Below are positions 27,882 to 35,028 of a stretch of DNA of 64,000 nucleotides, in pieces (the stretch's first letter is position 1; each line of letters opens with the position of its first letter). The notes under the pieces are model-generated. The model saw nothing but the letters and a program-made list of their open reading frames with translations, was not told the origin of the DNA and did not search any database. The position numbers and the translations under genes were made by a program. The DNA comes from Mucilaginibacter sp. OK283 (lineage in GTDB: Bacteria; Bacteroidota; Bacteroidia; Sphingobacteriales; Sphingobacteriaceae), in assembly GCF_900110415.1 (NCBI RefSeq), contig NZ_FODR01000001.1, forward strand, positions 682,001 to 746,000. The letters run 5' to 3'.

Positions 27882-28631
27882 ATGCGGCACCTGCTTATCA
27901 TATTTTTTATTTGCACCGGCCTTGCGGGCTACGGGCAAAAAATAAACGGTATAGTAACCGATAAGGCAACCGGCCTGCGTATTAGCGGCGCGCTGGTAAG
28001 CACAACAAACTCCACGGCCATAAGCGACATGGAGGGCATATTCAGCATTGGTGTTGCCAGGCAGGGGGATACGTTAAAAGTAAAAATACAGGGTTATAAA
28101 TCGTTTAAGCAGGCGGTGGCCCCTGCAGCAACCGGGGATGTGATTGTACAGTTGGAGCAAGCCACTATCCAGCTGCAGCAGGTAAACATCAGTGCCCGGC
28201 GCGATAGGGTGAAAGATTCCATCAGTAACCGCATTCAGTTTGCCCGGGATTTTAACAGCCATCCGCCAAAGTTTTCGGATATCATCAGGCCGGGCGCATC
28301 TGTCGGGCCCATACCCATGGCAGGCGTTTCCATTGTGCCCAGCCAGTTTATTGCCCTGCTTACCTACAAACACAGCAATGCCTACAGGTTTAAACAGGCG
28401 CTCATCCGCGACGAGGAGGGCAAATATGTAGATAGCCGCTTTAGCGACGAGCGCGTGGCCCAGCTCACCGGCCTTCAATCCGATTCGTTATACCATTTCA
28501 TTAACCAGTACCGGCCCGCCGCCGCCCAGGTACGCAAAATGAGCGACTATGATATTTTTACCTACATCAAAAAAAGCGCTGCAAAATTCAGGAAGCCACA
28601 CCGGGATGATGTAAAGGAGGCGGAGTTTTAG
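27882..28631 (+). CDS. Exported carboxypeptidase-regulatory-like domain protein
   Basis: The 249-residue product has a short signal peptide (residues 1-19, ending GYGQ). Residues about 20-92 form a CarboxypepD_reg-like (beta-barrel receptor plug-adjacent) domain: INGIVTDKATGLRISGALVS, GIFSIGV, DTLKVKIQGYKSF, VQLEQATIQLQQV. The rest is an unassigned region with a conserved-looking FARDFNSHPPKFSDIIRPG. Proteins of this design without a TonB receptor barrel are common in Bacteroidota; their function is unclear. The downstream 150 bases carry no clear terminator. Confidence 0.8.
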   Translation: MRHLLIIFFICTGLAGYGQKINGIVTDKATGLRISGALVSTTNSTAISDMEGIFSIGVARQGDTLKVKIQGYKSFKQAVAPAATGDVIVQLEQATIQLQQVNISARRDRVKDSISNRIQFARDFNSHPPKFSDIIRPGASVGPIPMAGVSIVPSQFIALLTYKHSNAYRFKQALIRDEEGKYVDSRFSDERVAQLTGLQSDSLYHFINQYRPAAAQVRKMSDYDIFTYIKKSAAKFRKPHRDDVKEAEF

Positions 28632-28788
28632 CACGAAATACAATAAAGGGTTCATTGGTGTGCTAAGGGTGCGTAGCAGGTACCCGGAAGGTGTGTGAAA
28701 GGATAGTCGAAGATGCTACGAGGGGTATGGCAGGGGGGCAGAAACAGGGTAATCTGAATGTAAAACTCAAGGCGCCACTTGACATGTG

Positions 28789-28804
28789 GTTTGAATTTTG
28801 TAAT
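28789..28804 (+). promoter_or_regulatory. Candidate AraC-family operator half-site before the regulator
   Basis: GTTTGAATTTTGTAAT lies 7 bases before the regulator's preferred ATG (28812). It matches the two direct repeats at 29706-29742 at 14 or more of 16 positions. The position suggests autorepression; this is inference. Confidence 0.5.
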
Positions 28805-28811
28805 TTTGATT

Positions 28812-29711
28812 ATGACTACCGAAACACTTGAAGATTTTTACAAAAACAAATTCGACTGGCTGCCCAATAACCTGCAGCAAAACATCGGTCATTTTAATGT
28901 TTTTAAAATTGAGGATTGTATTGGCCCCAATGCCAAACCGGTTACCTACAGCCGCCGCAGCTTTTATAAGATAAGCCTGATGCGGGGCGAAAACATTATC
29001 CATTATGCTGATAAAAGCATTACGCTGTCGGGTACTTCGCTCATGTTTTTTAGCCCGCTTGTGCCCTATACGTTTGAGCACATGAGCGACGACCGCACGG
29101 GCTTTTTCTGCATTTTTACCGAGGAGTTTTTTGTGGAGCGGTTTCGCAATGGTTTGAGCGAACTGCCCATGTTCGGCCTTAACGCCAAACCGGTGTACCA
29201 GCTTGATCGTACACAGGATGAATACGTTACGGGCCTGTTTCGTAAGATGACGGATGAGATTGCTTCTGATTACGCTTTCAAGTACGAACTGATTCGCAAT
29301 TATGTAACCGAATTGTGCTACTATGCATTAAAAACCCAGCCATCCGAAAATGTTTATAAACACGCCGATGCCAAATCACGCATAACATCGGTATTTACCG
29401 AGCTGCTGGAGAGGCAGTTTCCGATAGAAACGCCTTCGCAGCGCTTTGCCCTGCGGTCGGCCAATGATTTCGCGCAACGGTTATCGGTACACGTAAACCA
29501 CCTCAACCGCGCCATCCGCGAAACCACCGGCAAAACCACCACCGACCACATCGCCGACCGCCTGCTGAGCGAAGCCAAATCCCTCCTGCGCCATACGGAT
29601 TGGAATATCTCTGAAATAGGTTACTGCCTGGGTTTTGAGGAACCAACGCATTTCAATAACTTTTTCAAAAAACAAACCCAGGTTACGCCATCACGGTTCA
29701 GAAATGTTTGA
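28812..29711 (+). CDS. AraC-family transcriptional regulator
   Basis: With the ATG at 28812 the protein has 299 residues. An N-terminal cupin-like sensing region (about 1-185) is followed by the two helix-turn-helix units of the AraC DNA-binding domain: NDFAQRLSVHVNHLNRAI and WNISEIGYCLGFEEPTHFNNFFKK. An alternative ATG at 28779 would add 11 residues and place the putative operator inside the gene, so 28812 is favoured. The next three genes encode short-chain dehydrogenases in the same direction and are the likely targets. Confidence 0.92.
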   Translation: MTTETLEDFYKNKFDWLPNNLQQNIGHFNVFKIEDCIGPNAKPVTYSRRSFYKISLMRGENIIHYADKSITLSGTSLMFFSPLVPYTFEHMSDDRTGFFCIFTEEFFVERFRNGLSELPMFGLNAKPVYQLDRTQDEYVTGLFRKMTDEIASDYAFKYELIRNYVTELCYYALKTQPSENVYKHADAKSRITSVFTELLERQFPIETPSQRFALRSANDFAQRLSVHVNHLNRAIRETTGKTTTDHIADRLLSEAKSLLRHTDWNISEIGYCLGFEEPTHFNNFFKKQTQVTPSRFRNV

Positions 29712-29742
29712 ATTTCGTAATAATTGGTTTGAATAGCGTAAT
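29706..29742 (+). promoter_or_regulatory. Direct repeats, candidate AraC operator for the SDR genes
   Basis: GTTTGAATTTCGTAAT (29706-29721) and GTTTGAATAGCGTAAT (29727-29742) match at 14 of 16 positions and are spaced 21 bases apart, two helical turns, in the same orientation. This is the classic geometry of AraC-family sites. It begins at the end of the regulator gene, upstream of the first SDR promoter. Confidence 0.65.
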
Positions 29743-29763
29743 TACTCCCTTTTGCTGTCATAT

Positions 29764-29771
29764 TACCTTTG
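29764..29771 (+). promoter_or_regulatory. Candidate -7 box of the SDR operon promoter
   Basis: TACCTTTG matches the Bacteroidota -7 consensus TAnnTTTG and lies 23 bases before the SDR start at 29794, just downstream of the candidate AraC sites. No clear -33 box was found, as expected of an activator-dependent promoter. Confidence 0.45.
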
Positions 29772-29793
29772 TTTTATCAAAAACAAACACACT

Positions 29794-30627
29794 ATGGACA
29801 ACAAAAAAGTATGGTTTATCACTGGCGCCTCCAAAGGGTTCGGGCTCAGTTTAGTAAAACAATTACTGGATGCTGGCCAGCTTGTTGCCGCCACTTCCAG
29901 GAACCAGCAGGAGCTTGTAGCTGCCGTTGGTTCAAACAGCGCTGATTTTTTACCCTTACAGGTTGATCTGGTTAATGAGAGCAGCGTATCACTGGCGTTG
30001 CAACATGTTTATGAAACATTTGGCCGGATAGATGTGGTTATTAACAATGCCGGCTATGGCATTGGCGGTGCTATTGAGGAACTTACCGATGCCGAAACCC
30101 GCTCGGCTTTTGATGTAAATGTATTTGCTACCCTCAACGTAATCAGGTTTGTGATGCCTTACCTGCGTAAACAGCGCTCGGGGCATATTATAAATATCGC
30201 ATCGATAGCAGGTATTACAGGAGGCACAGGGTGGGCGGTATACGCAGCGGCCAAATCGGCAGTAATTGGCCTGTCGGAAGTATTGGCTCTGGATGTTAAG
30301 TCGTTGGGTATCAAAGTTACGGTAGTAGCTCCGGGCGCGTTCCGCACCAGCTTTCTTACCGCCGATTCGTTAACAGTTACCCAAAATCCTATTGCCGAAT
30401 ATGAAGATGTAAGGCACTCGCACTGCAAATACCTGAGCATGAATGGCCAGCAGGCAGGCGATCCTGAAAAAGCGGCTGCAAGCATCATCAACGTGGTTTA
30501 TGAAGAAAATCCGCCGCTCCGTTTGCTGTTGGGTGGCGACGCATATAACCGCGCTCTCACTAAACTGGACGGCTTGTATAAGGAAATTCACGAATGGGAG
30601 AATACTACCTGCGCCACTGATTTTTAA
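29794..30627 (+). CDS. Short-chain dehydrogenase/reductase (SDR), first of three
   Basis: Starting at ATG 29794 the protein has 277 residues and begins MDNKKVWFITGASKGFG with the NAD(P) motif TGASKGFG. It has NNAGYG, the serine in NIASIAG and the catalytic YAAAK. The C-terminal part (KYLSMNGQQAGDPEKAA, LLLGGDAY) matches SDR oxidoreductases of uncertain substrate. It is closely related to the third SDR in this cluster. It is probably under the adjacent AraC regulator. Confidence 0.9.
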   Translation: MDNKKVWFITGASKGFGLSLVKQLLDAGQLVAATSRNQQELVAAVGSNSADFLPLQVDLVNESSVSLALQHVYETFGRIDVVINNAGYGIGGAIEELTDAETRSAFDVNVFATLNVIRFVMPYLRKQRSGHIINIASIAGITGGTGWAVYAAAKSAVIGLSEVLALDVKSLGIKVTVVAPGAFRTSFLTADSLTVTQNPIAEYEDVRHSHCKYLSMNGQQAGDPEKAAASIINVVYEENPPLRLLLGGDAYNRALTKLDGLYKEIHEWENTTCATDF

Positions 30628-30656
30628 GTGCTTACATGTGCCTAAAAACAATAACG

Positions 30657-31388
30657 ATGGAAAATATTAAAAACAAAGTTATAGTGATAACCGGCGCCAG
30701 CAGCGGGATTGGTGCCGTTGCTGCCCAAAAGTTGGCCGCGCTTGGTGCCAAAGTTGTATTGGCCGCCCGCCGGGAAGACCAGCTAAAGGCCATAGTTGCC
30801 GAAATAGGCGACAATGCCATCTATATACCAACTGATGTAAGCAAACGTGCCGATCTGGATAACCTTATCCAACAGGCTATCGACAAGTTTGGCCATGTAG
30901 ATGTGTTGTGGAACAATGCCGGCATTATGCCCATATCCTTTTTTGAGGAAGGCCTGGTTGATGAGTGGGACCGGATGATCGACATCAATATTAAAGGGGT
31001 GCTATATGGCATTAATGCTGTGTTGCCACACATGCTGCAACGCGGGCAGGGCCATATCCTGGCAACCTCGTCCGTTGGCGGTATCAAAACATCTCCTGGT
31101 ATTGGTGTGTACTCCGCAACTAAATTCGCGGTAAAGGCCATTATGGAAACCCTACGCGAAGAAGTGGCACAAACCATTAAGGTAACCACTATTTTCCCGG
31201 GCGCAACGCAATCCGAACTGGGGCATGATATTACCAGCCCAAAGATAAAAGCCCTGTACGGCAACCTTAAAAACATGCCTAAAATGGACGAAGACGCTAT
31301 AGCAGATGCAGTAATTTACGCCATCGGCCAACCCGGCAATGTATCTGTCAACGAACTGGTGATTAGGCCCCTTGGGCAAACAAGATAA
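30657..31388 (+). CDS. SDR family oxidoreductase, second of three
   Basis: The ATG at 30657 gives a 243-residue protein beginning MENIKNKVIVITGASSGIG. NNAG, the catalytic serine in TSSVGG and YSATK are present. It differs from its neighbours and resembles the classical SDR group often annotated as oxidoreductases acting on small aldehydes or ketones. It lies 29 bases after the first SDR, in the same unit. Confidence 0.9.
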   Translation: MENIKNKVIVITGASSGIGAVAAQKLAALGAKVVLAARREDQLKAIVAEIGDNAIYIPTDVSKRADLDNLIQQAIDKFGHVDVLWNNAGIMPISFFEEGLVDEWDRMIDINIKGVLYGINAVLPHMLQRGQGHILATSSVGGIKTSPGIGVYSATKFAVKAIMETLREEVAQTIKVTTIFPGATQSELGHDITSPKIKALYGNLKNMPKMDEDAIADAVIYAIGQPGNVSVNELVIRPLGQTR

Positions 31389-31457
31389 TTAACACAAATA
31401 ATTAACCGGTGAAATCATTTAACACTCAGTGAAATCACCCAATAAATCAAAACAATC

Positions 31458-32297
31458 ATGAGCAATCAAAATATATGGTTTGTAACCGGCGCCTCAAAAG
31501 GGCTGGGACTTACCCTTGTAAAAAAGCTATTAAGTGAAGGCTATAAAGTAGCCGCTACATCAAGAAACATCAGCGACCTTGAAAACGCGGTAGGCATAAC
31601 CAGCGATGCGTTTTTACCCCTTGCGGTTAACATCAAAAGTGAAGAAAGCGTTCAGCAGGCTATCGAAAAAACCATCAGCACTTTTGGTAAAATAGACGTG
31701 GTAGTTAACAACGCCGGCTACGGCATGCTGGGCGGCCTGGAAGAAACAACCGACCAGGAGGCCCGCGACAACTTTGATGTAAACGTGTTCGGGTCATTAA
31801 ACATCATCCGCAAAGTATTGCCTTACCTGCGTGCACAACAATCAGGTCATATTATCAATATATCATCAATAGGTGGTTTTGTTGGTGGCTATCCGGGGTT
31901 TGGGGTTTACTGTGCTACCAAATTCGCTGTAAATGGCTTCTCTGAAGCTTTAGATGCCGAGGTAAAACCATTTGGCATCAAAGTAACCATTGTGGAGCCG
32001 GGATACTTCCGTACCAACTTCCTTTCAGAAGGATCGCTGATTGTCCCTAAAAACCCGATTGATGCTTACCAAAATGTACGCGACTCGCAAAACCTGCACC
32101 AAAATCAGATGGACCAGCAACAAGCCGGTGATCCTGAAAAAGCAGCGGCTGCGATGATAAAAATTGCAAACCAACCCGATGCCCCATTGAATTTATTTTT
32201 AGGTGAGGATGCCTACCAACTGGCCCACCAAAAAATAGCATCGGTACAAAACGATTTGGAAACATGGAAAGAATTAACAACCTCAACTGGTTTTTAA
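31458..32297 (+). CDS. SDR family oxidoreductase, third of three
   Basis: The 279-residue protein is a paralogue of the SDR at 29794, with VTGASKGLGLTLVKKLL, NNAGYGMLGG, the serine in NISSIGG and the catalytic YCATK. The shared C-terminal QQAGDPEKAA and LFLGEDAYQ blocks show local duplication. Its last 34 bases overlap the start of the small Atu4866-type gene in another frame. Confidence 0.9.
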   Translation: MSNQNIWFVTGASKGLGLTLVKKLLSEGYKVAATSRNISDLENAVGITSDAFLPLAVNIKSEESVQQAIEKTISTFGKIDVVVNNAGYGMLGGLEETTDQEARDNFDVNVFGSLNIIRKVLPYLRAQQSGHIINISSIGGFVGGYPGFGVYCATKFAVNGFSEALDAEVKPFGIKVTIVEPGYFRTNFLSEGSLIVPKNPIDAYQNVRDSQNLHQNQMDQQQAGDPEKAAAAMIKIANQPDAPLNLFLGEDAYQLAHQKIASVQNDLETWKELTTSTGF

Positions 32298-32542
32298 CAA
32301 CAAAAAATAACGAGCATATAGGCGTTTGGGTAACCAAAGACGGTTATATACGCCATGAATTTTTACCAAACGGTCGTTACGATGAAGCGCGCGGCGATAT
32401 AAAAAGCGCTTATACCGGTTACTATAACAGGTTAGGCAACCACGTTGAATACCTGGATGATACCGGCTTTGTAGCCGAAGGTGATTTTAAAGACGGTGTT
32501 TTTTATCACGCAGGTATGGTATTATATAAAGAGAGTGCCTGA
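32264..32542 (+). CDS. Small Atu4866-domain protein
   Basis: The 92-residue product matches what I remember of the Atu4866 family (Pfam PF11512), a small beta-sheet protein of unknown function: HIGVWVTKDGYIRHEFLPNG, RYDEARG, YTGYYNRLGNHVEYLDDTGFVAEGDF. It starts 34 bases before the end of the third SDR gene, so translation is coupled. The family often lies beside SDR or AraC genes, which suggests a supporting role in the same pathway, but the biochemical role is unknown. Confidence 0.8.
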   Translation: MERINNLNWFLTTKNNEHIGVWVTKDGYIRHEFLPNGRYDEARGDIKSAYTGYYNRLGNHVEYLDDTGFVAEGDFKDGVFYHAGMVLYKESA

Positions 32543-32575
32543 ATTACAAATTTCGTAATTCTGCTTATCGACCAT

Positions 32576-32608
32576 AAAAAAGCTTGCTTATAAAAGCAGG
32601 CTTTTTTT
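32576..32608 (+). terminator. Terminator of the SDR-Atu4866 operon
   Basis: Thirteen-base arms (32576-32588 and 32595-32607) have one G-T type mismatch and end in a 7-T run, 34 bases after the Atu4866 stop. Confidence 0.8.
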
Positions 32609-32638
32609 ACCTTTATAAAAATCTAATACCTATAGAAT

Positions 32639-34264
32639 ATGAGTTTTAAAGACCAGATAACTTCGATATTTGTGCCCGAAAGCCAGATTGGCTTTGGGTT
32701 TCAGACAGAAGAAGTACACCAGCGTGAATACCTGAGCGATGGCGAAATGAAACCATGGGATGGCGAAGTAAACGAAGTATACTCGCCAATTGGCTTTTTT
32801 GATGCCGATGGCAACTTTGCCCGCAAGCTAATTGGAACCTACCCCGTTTGTACCGAAAAGGAAGCCTTTGAATCATTAGATGCCGCGATTGCAGCCTATG
32901 ACAATGGCCGGGGCGAGTGGCCCACCATGAGCATTGCCGACCGTATTAAATGCATGGAGCGCTTTATTTACAAGATGAGCGAACAGCGCAGCCTGGTGGT
33001 AAAACTGCTGATGTGGGAGATAGGTAAATCCTATGGCGATTCGGCCAAAGAGTTTGACCGCACCATCGAGTACATTAATGCAACCATCGATGCGCTTAAA
33101 GATATCGACCGCCAGTCGTCGCGGTTTGAAATGGCCGAGGGGTTGATTGCCCAGATTCGCCGCTCGCCGTTGGGTGTGGTGCTGTGCATGGGGCCGTTTA
33201 ATTATCCGTTGAATGAAACTTTCACCACATTAATCCCCGCCCTTATTATGGGCAATACCATACTTTTTAAACCACCAAAGCATGGTACACTTTTACATTA
33301 CCCACTGTTACGGGCTTTCCAGGAGTCGTTCCCTAAGGGCGTGGTGAACACCATTTATGGCCGGGGTTCTGTGGTAACACCAGGGTTGATGGCTTCGGGC
33401 AAAGTAAATGTACTGGCCTTTATCGGCTCAAGCAAGGTAGCCAATGACCTTAAAAAACGGCACCCCAAAATAAACCGTTTGCGTGCGGTATTAAGTTTGG
33501 ATGCCAAAAACGCCGCCATCGTAACCAAAAACGCCGACCTCTCTTTAGCAGTAAGCGAATGCATTTTAGGCGCATTATCGTTTAACGGCCAGCGGTGTAC
33601 GGCCATAAAAATGATATTTGTTCAAAAAGATGTAGCCGACGAGTTTTTGAAACTATTGAGCGAAGCCGTTGCTAAATTGCCGTTTGGCTTGCCCTGGGAT
33701 AAAGACGTAAAACTTACGCCTTTGCCCGAGCCGCATAAGCCAGCTTACCTTACCGATATTGTTGAAGATGCTATCGCCAATGGGGCAAAAGTAATTAACG
33801 AAAACGGCGGCGAAACGGTGGCCTCATTCTTTTACCCTGCCATCGTATACCCGGTTAATGAAAAAATGAAACTGTACCGCGAAGAGCAGTTTGGCCCGGT
33901 AATTCCGGTTGTTCCGTTTGAATCAATAGAGGAGCCTATTGAGTACCAGATAGATTCGCCGCATGGTATGCAGGTGAGCATATTTAGTAACGATGCCAAA
34001 GAGATCTCCTCGCTGATAGATCCGTTTGTGAACCTGGTAAGCCGGGTAAACATCAACAGTCAGTGCCAGCGCGGCCCGGATGTATTCCCTTTCACCGGTC
34101 GTAAAGATAGTGCCGAGGGCACCCTTTCGGTACATGACGCGTTAAGGGCTTTCTCCATCCGTTCGTTAGTGGCTACCAAAATGAACGATGCGAACAAACA
34201 GATCATTAATGACATTGTAAACGACAACGAATCTAATTTCCTGAGCACGAAGTTTATTCTATAG
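32639..34264 (+). CDS. GapN-like NADP-dependent aldehyde dehydrogenase
   Basis: This resembles non-phosphorylating glyceraldehyde-3-phosphate dehydrogenase (GapN), which makes 3-phosphoglycerate and NADPH. The 541-residue protein has MGPFNYPLNE with the catalytic asparagine, FKPPKHG, and the catalytic C320 in SFNGQRCTAIK. The general-base motif is unusual: where family members have LELGGKN, this protein has LSLDAKN (about residues 285-291), so the usual glutamate is Ser. The second glutamate in EEQFGPVIPV is present. Substrate assignment rests on similarity only. Confidence 0.82.
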   Translation: MSFKDQITSIFVPESQIGFGFQTEEVHQREYLSDGEMKPWDGEVNEVYSPIGFFDADGNFARKLIGTYPVCTEKEAFESLDAAIAAYDNGRGEWPTMSIADRIKCMERFIYKMSEQRSLVVKLLMWEIGKSYGDSAKEFDRTIEYINATIDALKDIDRQSSRFEMAEGLIAQIRRSPLGVVLCMGPFNYPLNETFTTLIPALIMGNTILFKPPKHGTLLHYPLLRAFQESFPKGVVNTIYGRGSVVTPGLMASGKVNVLAFIGSSKVANDLKKRHPKINRLRAVLSLDAKNAAIVTKNADLSLAVSECILGALSFNGQRCTAIKMIFVQKDVADEFLKLLSEAVAKLPFGLPWDKDVKLTPLPEPHKPAYLTDIVEDAIANGAKVINENGGETVASFFYPAIVYPVNEKMKLYREEQFGPVIPVVPFESIEEPIEYQIDSPHGMQVSIFSNDAKEISSLIDPFVNLVSRVNINSQCQRGPDVFPFTGRKDSAEGTLSVHDALRAFSIRSLVATKMNDANKQIINDIVNDNESNFLSTKFIL

Positions 34265-34267
34265 GTG

Positions 34268-34389
34268 AAGCCCCCTAACCCCCTGAAGGGGGAACAACAG
34301 CGGAGAAGCAAAAAACAGAAAGGCCTGGTGCGAAACGCCAGGCCTTTCTGCTAATCAAAAAGCTCCCCTTTCAGGGGGCTGGGGGGCTT
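34268..34389. repeat. Composite inverted repeat of Pro-Asn-Pro-Leu-Lys type words
   Basis: A C/G-rich word (34268-34295, starting AAGCCCCCTAACCCC) recurs inverted at 34362-34389 and again at about 34397-34420, with a strong hairpin between. The second copies are read in frame as the C-terminal tail of the DUF2306 gene. Confidence 0.75.
34319..34347. terminator. Bidirectional terminator between the aldehyde dehydrogenase and DUF2306
   Basis: Perfect 10-base arms AAAGGCCTGG/CCAGGCCTTT (34319-34328 and 34338-34347) lie between convergent genes, with A-rich sequence before and T after. Confidence 0.75.
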
Positions 34390-35028
34390 CGTCTTCAGGG
34401 GATTAGGGGGCTGGGGCTTCGCTTCTTTTATATTAATCATTTCCACCAGTACCAAATTTGGCACCCAGCTTAAAAAAGCGATGATGATATAATTGTTATC
34501 AAAGTTTACCCCGTTGCCAAAAACGTGGAAAAGCAGGATATAAAACCTTAGGGTTACCGCACCAAAGGCAAGCCCGTAGCTACGGCGCATCATTTTAACA
34601 TGTTCATCAATATTCCCTTTTTTAACGAGGGTGAATGCCAGCACAGTTGAAACTACCCAAAGCGTATTTTGTACCAGGAACGATATAAAAACACCCGTGC
34701 CCCGGCCAACAAACAGGGTCATCACGTAGGCCCCGGGCGCGGCTATAAACAATACGCCAATGATATATATATTCCCTAATACCTTATGTAGCCGCCGGTT
34801 GGTATATACTGTTTTTGAAAACTGGAAAAAGCCAACCAGTAATATAATGCTGCTGGCAAAAATATGGCAATAAAATGCCGGCATGTACCAGCCTGTTTTA
34901 ATAGCTGCCTGTTTAAAACCCAAAAAGAAAGCATGATTATGCGCAAAACTCTCATAAAAGGTACCCAGGCTTAAAATGGCTATCCATATAAAAGCAAAGT
35001 ATCTTAATAGCCTTGCGGTAATACTCAT
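34351..35028 (-). CDS. DUF2306 membrane protein
   Basis: This 225-residue protein with about six membrane spans matches the DUF2306 family. Typical is HIFASSIILLVGFFQFS followed by RRLHKVLGNIYIIGVLF, in which conserved histidines may bind haem. MMRRSYGLAFGAVTLR is also family-like. The function is unknown. The last 20 or so residues (QPPNPLKTKPPSPLKGE) are encoded by an intergenic-type repeat and are probably not part of the original protein. Its start overlaps the upstream gene by 4 bases (ATGA). Confidence 0.82.
   Translation of the reverse strand: MSITARLLRYFAFIWIAILSLGTFYESFAHNHAFFLGFKQAAIKTGWYMPAFYCHIFASSIILLVGFFQFSKTVYTNRRLHKVLGNIYIIGVLFIAAPGAYVMTLFVGRGTGVFISFLVQNTLWVVSTVLAFTLVKKGNIDEHVKMMRRSYGLAFGAVTLRFYILLFHVFGNGVNFDNNYIIIAFLSWVPNLVLVEMINIKEAKPQPPNPLKTKPPSPLKGELFD

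Noticed and set aside
32264..32297. The SDR/Atu4866 overlap as a frameshift of one fused gene
   Set aside because: Each frame ends or begins with normal family sequence and the small protein is a known separate family, so coupled translation is simpler.
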